This document shows, in pieces, positions 51,467-61,086 of a stretch of DNA of 64,000 nt. Below the pieces are notes generated by a model, which searched no databases, had not been told where the DNA came from, and was given only the letters and a program-made list of their open reading frames with translations. The translations under genes were made by a program, and so were the position numbers. Location of the stretch: positions 62,001 to 126,000 of the forward strand of contig RAZD01000007.1 in the NCBI GenBank assembly GCA_003612525.1, read 5' to 3'. Within the stretch, counting starts at the first letter, position 1. Every line of letters begins with the position of its first letter. The DNA is from a bacterium C-53. Lineage in GTDB: Bacteria; Bacillota; Clostridia; Lachnospirales; Lachnospiraceae.

Positions 51467-52423
51467 TTAACGCACGACCGAACGTTCTTCGCCCGCACAG
51501 TATGCTTTCAAATTTTCATATACCTCATTCACAAGACGTTCTCTTGCCTCGACGCTTGCCCATGCCATATGAGGCGTAATAATCAGTTTCCTGCTGTCCT
51601 GAATCCTGCCCAGCGGATTATTCTTATCCATCGGCTCAACGCCTAATACGTCAAGACCTGCCCCTGCAATCTTATTTTCATTCAATGCCCTTGCCAGATC
51701 TTCATCATTTATAATAGGGCCCCTTCCTACATTAATCAGATAAGCAGATGGTTTCATTTTACAGAAAGCTTCATAATTCATAAGATTTCTTGTATATTCA
51801 TTTAACGGTGCATGAATCGATACAATATCGGAGCTCTTTAATAAAGTATCAAAATCAACACATTTATAAGGAACATCATAGCTCCGTCCTGATGCGGAAT
51901 AATAGATTACATTCATACCAAACGCTGTGGCAATGGAAGCCACCGATCTTCCGATTTCTCCCAGACCTATAATCCCCCATGTCCTGCCCTTCATCTCAAA
52001 AAAAGTCTGATCAAAATTCGAGAACCGCGGCTGATTCGAATACTCTCCCGATTTTACATAATCATCATACCACCTGAGCTTTTCCATGACATAAAACAAC
52101 AGGGCAAACGTATGCTGTGCAACAGTATCCGTTGAGTATCCCTTTACATTCGTCACTGTAATTCCCCTGCTCCTGCAATAATCAAGATCTATATTATCGG
52201 TTCCTGTAGCAGTCTCACAAATCAATTTAAGATTTGATGCTTCGGAAAGCGTGCGCTGATCCATAGGCACCTTATTTACAATAATAACCTCCGCATCTTT
52301 TACCTTTTCTGCTGTATCATTCAAAACAGACACCGGATACTCCTCAAACGGGCCAAAATCTGCAAACCGGCTTACATCGATATCCACTCCGAGACTGTTG
52401 CGTTCCAGCATTACAATCTTCAT
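51467..52423 (-). CDS. D-isomer-specific 2-hydroxyacid dehydrogenase
   Basis: A 318-residue dehydrogenase with the NAD motif GIIGLGEIGRSV, NVGRGPIINDEDL, and the catalytic His in IITPHMAWAS. The residue pattern is that of hydroxypyruvate/glycerate-type enzymes rather than LdhA. The start at 52423 follows GGAGG; an ATG at 52447 is upstream of that site. It is 20 bases before mtaD, so it is likely in the same transcript. The substrate is not decided. Confidence 0.88.
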   Translation of the reverse strand: MKIVMLERNSLGVDIDVSRFADFGPFEEYPVSVLNDTAEKVKDAEVIIVNKVPMDQRTLSEASNLKLICETATGTDNIDLDYCRSRGITVTNVKGYSTDTVAQHTFALLFYVMEKLRWYDDYVKSGEYSNQPRFSNFDQTFFEMKGRTWGIIGLGEIGRSVASIATAFGMNVIYYSASGRSYDVPYKCVDFDTLLKSSDIVSIHAPLNEYTRNLMNYEAFCKMKPSAYLINVGRGPIINDEDLARALNENKIAGAGLDVLGVEPMDKNNPLGRIQDSRKLIITPHMAWASVEARERLVNEVYENLKAYCAGEERSVVR

Positions 52424-52482
52424 CTCATTCCTCCATTTCCGCTCCATCCTGCTTTCTCTTCCAAATGCGTATTGCTATTTAA

Positions 52483-52512
52483 GGGGACAACCCGCCGCCG
52501 CAGGTTATCCCC
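52483..52512 (-). terminator. Hairpin between pgi and the dehydrogenase gene
   Basis: GGGGACAACC (52483-52492) and GGTTATCCCC (52503-52512) are arms with one mismatch around a 10-base loop. On the minus strand it is followed by TTAAAT rather than a full T-run, so it may be only a partial terminator within the pgi-to-ahcY series. Confidence 0.55.
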
Positions 52513-52520
52513 TCTTACTA

Positions 52521-53870
52521 TTACAACCTTTTCAATAACTGCTCTCTCTGCTCCTCGTAACCAGGTTTGCCAAGCAGTGCAAACATATTCTTTTTATAAT
52601 TTTCAACGCCGGGCTGATTAAATGGATTTACACCAAGCATATATCCGCTTACGCCGCACGCAAACTCAAAGAAATAGAACAACTGACCCAGATAGAATTC
52701 ATTCGCTTCGGGAATCTTAATCATTGTATTTGGTACATTACCGTCAGTATGTGCAAGTATTGTCCCGTTCATAGCGCTCTTGTTTACAAAATCAACGGTT
52801 TTTCCTGACAGATAATTTAAACCGTCAAGATCTACGGGCTCTTCCTGAAGCACAATTTCTTCTCTTGATGTCTCAAGCTCAATTACAGTCTCAAACATAA
52901 TTCTGGCTCCGTCCTGAATAAACTGCCCCATAGAATGAAGATCTGTTGTAAGATCAACGCTGGCCGGTAAAATTCCTCTCTGATCTTTTCCTTCACTCTC
53001 ACCATAAAGCTGTTTCCACCACTCAGATACATAATGGATGCTTGGTTCATAATTAGCAAGTATTTCAACACATTTTCCTTTTCTTAAAAGAATATTTCGG
53101 ATTGCCGCATATTTTACAGCATCATTTTCCGCAAACGGAGCATTGATTGCCACGTCTCTTCCACTTGCCGCGCCTTCCATCAGCTTATCAATATCAGCGC
53201 CGCTTACGGCGATCGGAAGAAGACCCACAGCTGTGAGAACAGAGAAACGTCCGCCTACGTCATCAGGAACAACAAAGCTTTCATACCCTTCCTCTGTCGC
53301 AAGATTCTTAAGTGATCCTCTCGCTTTGTCAGTTGTTGCATAAATTCTTTTCGCTGCTTCTTCTTTTCCATATTTCTTTTCAAGTTTTTCTTTAAATACA
53401 CGGAATGCAATTGCAGGCTCCGTCGTCGTACCGGACTTAGAGATCATATTGATAGAGAAATCCCTGTCTCCTACCACATCCATCAAATCTTTAATATAAG
53501 TGGAACTGATACTATTGCCCACAAAATAAATTTCAGGTGTTTTTCTCTGATCTTTTGGAATAATATTATAGAAACTATGACGCAGGAACTCGATAGCTGC
53601 TCTTGCACCCAAATAAGAACCGCCGATACCAATTACCAGAAGCACTTCCGAATCACTCTGAATTTTTTTCGCTGCTTCCTTAATCCGTGCAAATTCGTCC
53701 TTATCATAATTAACAGGGAGATCAATCCATCCAAGAAAATCATTGCCGGCTCCTGTTTTTGACAATAGCAGCTCTTTCGCATCCATTGCCTGACGCTCAA
53801 TGTTTTTTACTTCATCCTCACTGATAAATGGTGAAACTTTAGAATAATCAAATGTTACCTTTTCACTCAT
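52521..53870 (-). CDS. pgi: Glucose-6-phosphate isomerase
   Basis: A 449-residue enzyme interconverting glucose- and fructose-6-phosphate. It has [47 protein letters not shown], and [16 protein letters not shown] with the catalytic lysine, all of PGI. Length matches the Gram-positive form. A good promoter lies upstream (53914-53942) and the start follows GGAGGG. Confidence 0.97.
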   Translation of the reverse strand: MSEKVTFDYSKVSPFISEDEVKNIERQAMDAKELLLSKTGAGNDFLGWIDLPVNYDKDEFARIKEAAKKIQSDSEVLLVIGIGGSYLGARAAIEFLRHSFYNIIPKDQRKTPEIYFVGNSISSTYIKDLMDVVGDRDFSINMISKSGTTTEPAIAFRVFKEKLEKKYGKEEAAKRIYATTDKARGSLKNLATEEGYESFVVPDDVGGRFSVLTAVGLLPIAVSGADIDKLMEGAASGRDVAINAPFAENDAVKYAAIRNILLRKGKCVEILANYEPSIHYVSEWWKQLYGESEGKDQRGILPASVDLTTDLHSMGQFIQDGARIMFETVIELETSREEIVLQEEPVDLDGLNYLSGKTVDFVNKSAMNGTILAHTDGNVPNTMIKIPEANEFYLGQLFYFFEFACGVSGYMLGVNPFNQPGVENYKKNMFALLGKPGYEEQREQLLKRL

Positions 53871-53913
53871 AATTTCCCTCCTTATTTTATATTTTCGTTA
53901 CCATTTCTAGTTA

Positions 53914-53942
53914 ATTCTAGCAAAAGAAAAGGGTTTAATCAA
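53914..53942 (-). promoter_or_regulatory. Promoter of pgi
   Basis: On the minus strand TTGATT (53942-53937), a 17-base spacer and TAGAAT (53919-53914), 44 bases upstream of the start codon. Confidence 0.7.
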
Positions 53943-54035
53943 GATTATTTTACCTTGTTTCCTCTTTCCTATTCGCATTTACTTTGCTATAATTACTTTC
54001 AGAAAACATAACGCACGGAAAGGGAGGATTTTATT

Positions 54036-54281
54036 ATGATTTTTATACCAAAAGGAATTTGCGCATCAAAAATTGAGATAGAGCTTAATGAGGAGCAGGA
54101 TACAATTAAATCCGTTAATTTTACCGGTGGATGCGACGGAAACCATCAGGGAATCTGCCGTCTGGTTGAAGGAATGAAAGTACAGGATGCAATTAACAGA
54201 CTGACTGGCATCAAATGCGGTCCCAGATCTACATCCTGTCCGGATCAGCTTGCCGTCGCTTTAAGAGAGCTGAAAGAATAA
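54036..54281 (+). CDS. TSCPD-domain small protein (TIGR03905-like)
   Basis: An 81-residue protein with cysteines in GGCDGNHQGICRL and IKCGPRSTSCPDQLA. This TSCPD-type arrangement resembles the small domain found in ribonucleotide reductase NrdJ and in standalone TIGR03905 proteins of Clostridia. Cysteines could bind zinc. The start follows AAAGGGAGG. Function is unknown. Confidence 0.8.
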   Translation: MIFIPKGICASKIEIELNEEQDTIKSVNFTGGCDGNHQGICRLVEGMKVQDAINRLTGIKCGPRSTSCPDQLAVALRELKE

Positions 54282-54297
54282 CCGCAAGAGAGGATTA

Positions 54298-54425
54298 GAT
54301 TGAAAAATTATGCTGATGTATTCATTTTTCAATCGGCAATTTGAGTCAGAGTCTCAAATATGCCTTGACCGCAGTCGGAAATTTGAGATTTCCGACGCGT
54401 GTCATCGCAGTAAACTGCTCTGACA
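54298..54425. repeat. Array of four tandem hairpins upstream of murG
   Basis: Four inverted repeats in 128 bases: GATTGAAAAAT (54298-54308) with ATTTTTCAATC (54324-54334); GGCA-ATTTGAG (54335-54345) with CTCAAAT-A-TGCC (54353-54364); GTCGGAAAT (54374-54382) with ATTTCCGAC (54388-54396); and TGTCA-GCAGT (54400-54411) with ACTGC-TGACA (54414-54425). No long T-run follows. The first stem resembles that at 4428-4452. It lies in the 213-base gap before murG and could be a palindromic element or an RNA control region. Confidence 0.8.
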
Positions 54426-54494
54426 TGGATAATTAGTGTAAAAAATTTGTGCTTACGCCCAAATTCGCAGGTTGAGCAAGAATAGGGGATTTTT

Positions 54495-55574
54495 ATGAAA
54501 AAAATTATATTAACCGGGGGCGGCACTGCCGGACATGTAACGCCAAATCTTGCGCTTGTCCCCCGCCTAAAGGATTTTGGATACACGATCATTTATATTG
54601 GCTCTTACGAGGGCATTGAAAAAAGGCTGGCAGAGGAAGCGGGAATTCCTTATTATGGAATATCCTCCGGGAAACTTCGCCGTTATTTTGACTGGAAGAA
54701 TTTCTCGGATCCTCTGCGTGTGCTAAAGGGATATCAGGAAGCGAAAAAACTGTTAAAAGATCTAAAACCTGATATCGTTTTTTCAAAAGGCGGTTTTGTA
54801 TCTGTTCCGGTAGTCACAGCTGCAGGCAGAAAAGGAATTCCTGTGATTATTCATGAATCCGATATGACTCCCGGACTTGCAAATAGACTTTCTTTTCCTT
54901 CCGCAAGCAAAATATGCTGCACATTTAAGGAAACTCTTAAATGTATTCCTGCTGAAAAGGGAGTGTTTACAGGTTCCCCCATCCGCCGGGATCTTTTATC
55001 CGGAAACAAACTTGCTGCATGTAGTTTTACAGGATTTACTGTCAATAAACCTACAATTCTAATTATTGGAGGAAGCCTCGGCGCTGCTGCGATCAACGAA
55101 TCCATCCGAAAAATTCTTCCTTCATTATTAAAGGATTTTCAGGTGGTTCATATCTGTGGTAAAAACAAAGTAGATCCTACCCTAACCCATCTACATGGCT
55201 ACGTTCAATATGAATATGTGTCAGAGGAACTTCGTGACATATTCGCCATGACCGATATTATAGTTTCAAGAGCCGGCTCTAATGCGATTTGTGAATTTCT
55301 TGCATTGAAAAAACCTGCGCTTCTGATTCCGCTTCCTGCCAATGCAAGCCGCGGAGATCAGATTTTAAATGCCGCATCATTTGAAAAACAGGGGTTCTCG
55401 AAAGTACTACAGGAAAATGATATTACGGAAGACATATTGCTTCAGAATATCAGAGAACTTTATGAACATCGTTCCAATTATATTCATGCAATGGAACACG
55501 CCGAACAGTCAAATGCGATTGTTACAATTGTGGATTTAATTGAAAAAATATCACAGCATGGGAAACAGGTATAA
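54495..55574 (+). CDS. murG: MurG glycosyltransferase (lipid II synthesis)
   Basis: A 359-residue GT28 enzyme that adds GlcNAc to lipid I on the inner membrane face, yielding lipid II. It has the N-terminal glycine-rich GGGTAGHVTPNLAL, the VSRAGSNAICEFL motif and LIPLPANASRGDQILNA at the UDP-GlcNAc site. Length is typical. It starts with ATG 54495 after AGGGGA and is followed 2 bases later by the rhomboid gene. Not located in a dcw-type cluster here. Confidence 0.95.
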   Translation: MKKIILTGGGTAGHVTPNLALVPRLKDFGYTIIYIGSYEGIEKRLAEEAGIPYYGISSGKLRRYFDWKNFSDPLRVLKGYQEAKKLLKDLKPDIVFSKGGFVSVPVVTAAGRKGIPVIIHESDMTPGLANRLSFPSASKICCTFKETLKCIPAEKGVFTGSPIRRDLLSGNKLAACSFTGFTVNKPTILIIGGSLGAAAINESIRKILPSLLKDFQVVHICGKNKVDPTLTHLHGYVQYEYVSEELRDIFAMTDIIVSRAGSNAICEFLALKKPALLIPLPANASRGDQILNAASFEKQGFSKVLQENDITEDILLQNIRELYEHRSNYIHAMEHAEQSNAIVTIVDLIEKISQHGKQV

Positions 55575-55576
55575 AA

Positions 55577-56611
55577 ATGACTGATCTTATTAAAAATATA
55601 CTGATACGAAACAACTATGCAGTTATTTCATCGTCATTGAAGGAATTCACAATTTTTTATCAGTCTCAGGGAGTCAGTGTCAATGTTATTCATGTTGTGA
55701 ATTACCATAAAGAACTGATCCTGACAAAAGAGCAATATCTTCATATAAAAGAACAGATCATCTCTTTATTTGAGAAAAAAGGATTTTCGGACATTAAGAT
55801 TTTTACACTGATTCTTACAGAAAATATTGAATCGGCACATGAAATCAATGCAGAGGATCCTTTAAGCTGGATTTACGATACCAAACAAAACAGAATTATC
55901 ACTTATGAAACGCAGGTACATGATTTTTACGGCATACGCAGATTACTGGAACAGGTCCCGTATACATCCTCGTCGAATATAAAATCAAAACATTCCAGAA
56001 AGCTTTCTTTTCTTGAAAACAATCCGGCGCCAATGAATACGGCACTTGTTTTTCTGAATATCATTGTTTTTCTGGGGTTGGAAATCTTCGGTTCCACCTC
56101 TGATCTGTCATATATGATTGAGAAAGGCGCTTTATATTTGCCATATCTGATTTACAGACATCAGTATCATCGCCTGTTTACGTGTATGTTTATGCATTTT
56201 GGATATACCCATCTTGCCTATAACATGCTTGCTCTTTATCTTTTGGGAGAATATGTGGAACCTGTATCTGGAAAAAGCAGATATTTGATTCTTTATCTTT
56301 TAAGTGGTCTCGGGGCAAGCAGTTTCTCACTTATATTTGCACTCTTAAAAGAAGACAGTGTTGTATCTGCTGGGGCAAGCGGCGCTGTTTTTGGGGTTAT
56401 GGGTGCTCTTCTGTATATTGTCATTCATCACAGGGGACATTTTTATACAATTACACTCCCAAAACTTTTGCTCTTAATCGGATACAGCATCTTTTCCGGC
56501 ATAACAAGTGCAGAAACTGATAATGCCGCTCATATCGGCGGTTTAATCACAGGGTTTATTTTAGCAGTTTTACTATATAGAGAAAAGGAAGACGCAACAT
56601 ATGAAAGTTAA
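55577..56611 (+). CDS. Rhomboid-family intramembrane serine protease
   Basis: A 344-residue protein. The N-terminal about 145 residues form a soluble domain, then six or so membrane segments carry the rhomboid fold: FMHFGYTHLAYNML (loop), VVSAGASGAVFG with the catalytic Ser near residue 268, and DNAAHIGGLITG with the partner His near 319. Such enzymes cut single-span membrane proteins. The gene overlaps the downstream reading frame by 11 bases. Confidence 0.92.
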   Translation: MTDLIKNILIRNNYAVISSSLKEFTIFYQSQGVSVNVIHVVNYHKELILTKEQYLHIKEQIISLFEKKGFSDIKIFTLILTENIESAHEINAEDPLSWIYDTKQNRIITYETQVHDFYGIRRLLEQVPYTSSSNIKSKHSRKLSFLENNPAPMNTALVFLNIIVFLGLEIFGSTSDLSYMIEKGALYLPYLIYRHQYHRLFTCMFMHFGYTHLAYNMLALYLLGEYVEPVSGKSRYLILYLLSGLGASSFSLIFALLKEDSVVSAGASGAVFGVMGALLYIVIHHRGHFYTITLPKLLLLIGYSIFSGITSAETDNAAHIGGLITGFILAVLLYREKEDATYES

Positions 56612-57605
56612 TGTTTATTATGGCGGACGCGGAATCGTCGGTGACCCGACTCTTTTTGTAATTGATAAAATGCAGGAAGTCTTAGAAGAGCTGAATGTCA
56701 AAATATCCCGTTATAACCTGTTTGAAGAAAAAAAGAGTATTTCCTCTCTGCCAAATACAATCAATGAAGCGGACGGCATCATCCTTGCTTCTACGGTAGA
56801 ATGGTATGGAATCGGCGGTTATATGATGGAATTCCTTGACGCATGCTGGCTTTATGGAAACAAAGAAAAAATATCCAAGACCTATATGTGTCCTGTTGTC
56901 ATGTCTACAACTTATGGCGAAAGAGAGGGGCAGTTAAATCTTTCCGTAGCATGGGAAATCTTAGGCGGCCTCCCCTGCAGCGGCATATGCGGATATATTC
57001 AGGACTCTGTTTCATTTGAATTAAACCGTCAGTATATTACTCTGATTGAAAAAAAAGCGGAAAATATGTACCGCAGTATATCACAAAAAATAATAAGTCT
57101 TCCCGCAAGTAATAAAGAAGTCCGTAAAATGGTCAGCAAACCTGCTTCCATAGAATTAACACCACAGGAATCGGAGCAGCTCTCGATCTATGTGTCTGAT
57201 GAAAATTATGTACAGACGCAAAAGGAAGACATTCGTGAACTAACCTCTCAGTTTAAAGATATGATGGGGAGCCTGGGCTCCGAAGACACCTCTCCATTTA
57301 TTGCTGATTTTAAAAGCCATTTTGTTCCGCAGACAAATTTCCGGTCTACCTATAAATTTATGATACGGGAACAGAAAAAGTCATTAATTATTGATATTCG
57401 AAACGATACTCTTGACATTCACTATGGAGATCTCGAAAATCCTTCGGTACTATGCAAATTAAAATCAGAGGTTCTACATGATATTATCGAAGCAAGAATG
57501 ACATTTCAGCGTGCATTCATGACAGGAGATATGCAGGTCAAAGGTGATTTTAAAATTCTCCGTATGCTTGACCAGGTTTTTAATTTTACACCTAACATAA
57601 TATAA
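56601..57605 (+). CDS. Flavodoxin-fold oxidoreductase with C-terminal SCP2-like domain
   Basis: A 334-residue protein. The N-terminal half (about 1-175) resembles NAD(P)H-dependent FMN reductases (KVNVYYGGRGIVGDPT, DGIILASTVEWYGIGGYM, VVMSTTYGEREGQLN). The C-terminal part (about 245-334) looks like an SCP2 sterol-binding-type domain (TFQRAFMTGDMQVKGDFKILRMLDQV). This combination is not one I can tie to a function. It overlaps the rhomboid gene and may be cotranslated with it. Confidence 0.7.
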   Translation: MKVNVYYGGRGIVGDPTLFVIDKMQEVLEELNVKISRYNLFEEKKSISSLPNTINEADGIILASTVEWYGIGGYMMEFLDACWLYGNKEKISKTYMCPVVMSTTYGEREGQLNLSVAWEILGGLPCSGICGYIQDSVSFELNRQYITLIEKKAENMYRSISQKIISLPASNKEVRKMVSKPASIELTPQESEQLSIYVSDENYVQTQKEDIRELTSQFKDMMGSLGSEDTSPFIADFKSHFVPQTNFRSTYKFMIREQKKSLIIDIRNDTLDIHYGDLENPSVLCKLKSEVLHDIIEARMTFQRAFMTGDMQVKGDFKILRMLDQVFNFTPNII

Positions 57606-57629
57606 ATATCATAAAGGAGATAATACGCT

Positions 57630-58034
57630 ATGAAAGATGATTGTATTTTCTGTAAACTTGCAAACAATGTTTATCCGACAAACTCTATTTACGAAGATGA
57701 TCTTTTTAATGTAATCCTTGATGCCGGACCTGCTTCAAAAGGCCATGCTCTTGTTATACCAAAAGAACATTATGCCAACCTCTACGAAATGCCTGACGAT
57801 TTGCTTCAAAAAGCAATTGTACTCGCTAAGAAAATGGCTGTTCGCATGACAGACAAGTTAAATTGTGATGGATTTAATCTCGTACAGAATAATGGTGAGA
57901 CAGCCGGACAGACTGTTTTTCATTTCCATATTCATCTGATCCCCCGCTATAAGGAGGGCAGTCCAATGATTCACTGGAATCAGGAAAGTCCATCTCCTGA
58001 AGAACTTTCACAAATTAGAGATTTACTGGTCTAA
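57630..58034 (+). CDS. HIT-family nucleotide hydrolase
   Basis: A 134-residue protein with the histidine triad HFHIHLIPR at residues about 93-101 and the N-terminal CIFCKLANN zinc-like pair. It hydrolyses AMP derivatives such as adenosine phosphoramidates or Ap4A-type compounds. The start follows AAAGGAG. It overlaps the convergent FHA gene by 12 bases. Confidence 0.94.
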   Translation: MKDDCIFCKLANNVYPTNSIYEDDLFNVILDAGPASKGHALVIPKEHYANLYEMPDDLLQKAIVLAKKMAVRMTDKLNCDGFNLVQNNGETAGQTVFHFHIHLIPRYKEGSPMIHWNQESPSPEELSQIRDLLV

Positions 58035-59297
58035 GAATATCATTTCTACTGAAGCCATACATACTTTGTCTAAATGATGAAGACGAACTGTTTCAGTGCC
58101 AGTAATCCTGTTTCCATTGACATATGTACCATTTGTGGAATTCAGATCAGAAATATAATAATACCCGGAATCCTCTCTGATTGCTGCATGTACTCTGCTG
58201 ACCCGGCTATCATTCAGGATTCCGTCTGCTTTTTGAGGAAACTTGCCTATTATAAATGGGTTTTTATTCAAAATAAATCTTCTTTTTTCATCTCCGTCCA
58301 TTCCCTCAAGTTTTGGTATGCCATAGTTGCTGTCCATACATAAAACCGTTGTTTGTCCCATATATTCCTCTCTGGTTTCCAGTTCCTCTTCCAGATAATT
58401 CTCCAGGCATTGCTGATCAGGACAACCGTATTCCTGTTCCGGTAATTTTTTAGTATTTCCGGGAAACCGAATTACCGCGACCATACATAGAACTGCGCAT
58501 ACCATAATTACTGCTCCAATCAAAATAAAATCTTCCTGAGACCAGCCTGCAAATGAAACTATTTCCGGACAGGAAAGCAATACAAAATAGCAGCCTGCTG
58601 CCAGCAAAATAATTCCCATACAAAATGCAATTTGAATGGTATAATGCTTGCTGTTTTCCTCTTTATTTTTCCGGCTGTCTTCCGCAAAATAATATTTTTC
58701 TTTGTCTTCCACCTTTTCATACGTCACAGCCGTATATGGCACCTCAAGTCCTTCTGTTTCCTCTTTCATCACATATTCTATAAGATTGTCAGGATCATAT
58801 TCCCCCATGCACACACTTTCGTAATATTGATATGCCAGTTCTTTTGCCCCGCTTTCTCCATGATTCACCTTGTTAATCAAAAACTCCGCTAATTCCTCAA
58901 ATGTCTCTTTTCCTAACTTCTGATGTGGTAAAAAACACAGGAAAACTTCACCTGTTTCAATATTCATATAGACACATTCCGGACTCAGATAAAGATTTTC
59001 CGGCGACAGAAGATATTTGCCAAGTTCCCTGAATACCTTTGCAATCCCACAAAGCAGCTGCACTAATGTCTGTTTATCAAAAAGTTTATGCTCAAACAGA
59101 ACCTGAATCGATTGCAGAGAATGAATATTATAATAGCAAAACAACTCGCCATTAATGATTCTTACATCTAACGGCAGTAATCCATCTATATGATTATCCT
59201 GCATCATCCTTCTTTCATATGTTTCCTTTTCCTCTTCCTTAAATGGCACGATCATATAATTGTAATTCAACTCTCTCTGATAAAAAATTTTTGCCAT
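58023..59297 (-). CDS. FHA-domain protein of the Tad locus, with DUF6382-like N-terminus
   Basis: A 424-residue protein. An N-terminal region (about 1-195, DUF6382-like) precedes two membrane segments (about 225-280) and a C-terminal FHA domain (FIIGKFPQKADGILNDSRVSRVHAAIREDSGYYY with RVSRVH and LNSTNGTYVN). FHA domains bind phosphothreonine, suggesting Ser/Thr-kinase signalling to the pilus machine. It is the last of the gene set on this strand. I infer a link to Tad assembly from position. Confidence 0.82.
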   Translation of the reverse strand: MAKIFYQRELNYNYMIVPFKEEEKETYERRMMQDNHIDGLLPLDVRIINGELFCYYNIHSLQSIQVLFEHKLFDKQTLVQLLCGIAKVFRELGKYLLSPENLYLSPECVYMNIETGEVFLCFLPHQKLGKETFEELAEFLINKVNHGESGAKELAYQYYESVCMGEYDPDNLIEYVMKEETEGLEVPYTAVTYEKVEDKEKYYFAEDSRKNKEENSKHYTIQIAFCMGIILLAAGCYFVLLSCPEIVSFAGWSQEDFILIGAVIMVCAVLCMVAVIRFPGNTKKLPEQEYGCPDQQCLENYLEEELETREEYMGQTTVLCMDSNYGIPKLEGMDGDEKRRFILNKNPFIIGKFPQKADGILNDSRVSRVHAAIREDSGYYYISDLNSTNGTYVNGNRITGTETVRLHHLDKVCMASVEMIFLDQ

Positions 59298-59304
59298 CGT
59301 ACTC

Positions 59305-59739
59305 TTACCACCCCTCCGCTTTCTCTTCTATAACTCTGCATTCCCGGATAAACATAACAGGGTCCGTTCGTTTTGCATATCCGATAACTTCGACCGGAAT
59401 CCGAATGTTATGAAAAGGTATTGGGAGTTCACTTCTGCACACTACCTCAATTGTATCGGAGGTGATCTTAACTTTGTTCTCAACACTTCCCGATGCAAGA
59501 AGTCTTTTATTTAACAGCTCTTTTACATTATTTTCAACAGATTCGTATATGCCTTTCTCCTCAACACCCGGCTGACTTGCCCGCAAAGCAGCTACGTCTG
59601 CCGCCGCATTCATTACACATTTATCGTGTACATAAAACATCAGATAAAGAATCATTAAGATCACAAGCATAATCATAGGAAAAATAAAAGATGCTTCTAC
59701 CGTATAGGACCCGCTTAAACGATATGTTTTCTTCTTCAA
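59305..59739 (-). CDS. TadE-like pilus assembly protein
   Basis: A 144-residue protein starting with TTG at 59739 directly after the stop of the upstream gene. Its N-terminus is the TadE signature (GSYTVEASFIFPMIMLVILMILYLMFY): a hydrophobic helix with Glu at position 5 of the mature pseudopilin. The remainder is a small extracellular domain (about 40-144). It is one of three such pseudopilin-like proteins in the locus. Confidence 0.8.
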   Translation of the reverse strand: MKKKTYRLSGSYTVEASFIFPMIMLVILMILYLMFYVHDKCVMNAAADVAALRASQPGVEEKGIYESVENNVKELLNKRLLASGSVENKVKITSDTIEVVCRSELPIPFHNIRIPVEVIGYAKRTDPVMFIRECRVIEEKAEGW

Positions 59740-60159
59740 TTAAACCACCACCATTCCTAAATAAGATAAAAAAAGAAACGGTATAAAAGGCATCTCCCTG
59801 TTTCTTTCTGCTTTTTTCAAAACAATCAATCCAACAGCCCACAAAGCCGACAGGAAAAGACCACCTGACAACAATTCAATATTACGGTACAATCCAAGAT
59901 AAATTCCCGTCACAATCATAAGCCATCCGTCGCCTTCACCTATTTTCCCTCCGGTCAGCCTGCATATGCATAAAACAATAACTCCAGTTCCAATTCCCAA
60001 TAACTCCTCACCTAAACTGACCGGCTGTCCTATAAAGTAAAAAATGATTCCAATACACCCAAATATAACTAAAATTCTAATAGAAACTTCTCTTCTCTTT
60101 GCATCGATGAATGCGCTTATCAAAAGAAATAAAAACAATGCTGATTCTCTTAATCCCAT
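59740..60159 (-). CDS. A24-family prepilin peptidase (TadV-like)
   Basis: A 139-residue membrane peptidase with several hydrophobic segments and the two aspartates of the family: one in AFIDAKRREVS and one in the GxGD motif GKIGEGDGWLMIVTG. It cleaves the leader of Flp and TadE-like pilins. The ATG at 60159 is chosen since GGAGG is 5 bases upstream; an in-frame ATG at 60171 precedes that site. Confidence 0.88.
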   Translation of the reverse strand: MGLRESALFLFLLISAFIDAKRREVSIRILVIFGCIGIIFYFIGQPVSLGEELLGIGTGVIVLCICRLTGGKIGEGDGWLMIVTGIYLGLYRNIELLSGGLFLSALWAVGLIVLKKAERNREMPFIPFLFLSYLGMVVV

Positions 60160-60180
60160 AAATTCCTCCATTCTGATATT

Positions 60181-61080
60181 TTATATCCCACATGTTTTAC
60201 ACGGACGCCTTTTGCCTGCTTCTGACAGCGGCACAGAATACACATCCCTTTTTAACTTGCTGCAAGTAACACTCTCATGATACCGATCTCCATACTCCGT
60301 CAGGTAGACGACTATGCCTGCCTCATCCATACAAAATTCACAATGATAATATTTTCCCCCGTTTTTGTTTCTTTTTGCGGGTAATTCCTGTCGTTTTACT
60401 GTCATGATTTTTATATTAAGATGACGGCATCCCCTGTCCTTATGATATATTTCACTGTCTTTTGTAAGAAAAACCAACGCTTCATCGGTTCCTAAATGTT
60501 CCGTACGCGAATTGTCATATCCTGTCCATGCCCTGACCCTTGCCCGGTCTACGATCTTAAACCTGCCTGCTCCCAGAAATGCATATGGCAGTTGTACTTC
60601 ATAGGAAGCAGTCAAATTTATCAAGTCATCTTTTAAAATTTCTGACTTAAAATAGTGGATACCGTGATTTCCTCCACATATAAGGCTATCTGCCTGTTTC
60701 TTGTTCTTTAATCCCTTTTGTACCTCACTTCTTACATATGTTTCACTGAATGCCACACTGCCGGCTTTCCCCATACTTCCAGCCTTTATATGCTTCGAAG
60801 CATAGCCATACATGGCAAGTTCTTTTGCATTTTGGTGCAGAATAACAGAAATATTGTCTGACAGGCGGACAGACTCACAAACCATTAGTATGGAAAGCAT
60901 GGCAAAGAGGAACATCGGCAGAATCAAAGCCGCCTCAACCGTAATACTTCCCCTGAAAAGGGACACCCTCCTTTGGGTGTAACAATCGGGATAAAAAGTG
61001 GAATACATATCAGAGACATTTGTCCTGTTTTTCTGAAAGAGAGAAGTACATTTGTTAAAATATTGTCCAAAGAAGGGCAT
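60181..61080 (-). CDS. TadE-like protein with two C-terminal Cys/His motifs
   Basis: A 299-residue protein. An N-terminal pseudopilin signature (GSITVEAALILPMFLFAMLSI) is preceded by 44 residues, longer than usual. The C-terminus contains two Cys/His modules: YHKDRGCRHL...YHCEFC and YHESVTCSKL...RRPCKTCG, each of the YHxxxxC...CxxC type seen in metal-binding or nuclease-linked modules. They may hold zinc. The start follows GAGGTG. It lies between the peptidase and a DUF5702-like gene. Confidence 0.75.
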   Translation of the reverse strand: MPFFGQYFNKCTSLFQKNRTNVSDMYSTFYPDCYTQRRVSLFRGSITVEAALILPMFLFAMLSILMVCESVRLSDNISVILHQNAKELAMYGYASKHIKAGSMGKAGSVAFSETYVRSEVQKGLKNKKQADSLICGGNHGIHYFKSEILKDDLINLTASYEVQLPYAFLGAGRFKIVDRARVRAWTGYDNSRTEHLGTDEALVFLTKDSEIYHKDRGCRHLNIKIMTVKRQELPAKRNKNGGKYYHCEFCMDEAGIVVYLTEYGDRYHESVTCSKLKRDVYSVPLSEAGKRRPCKTCGI

Positions 61081-61086
61081 CCCTTT

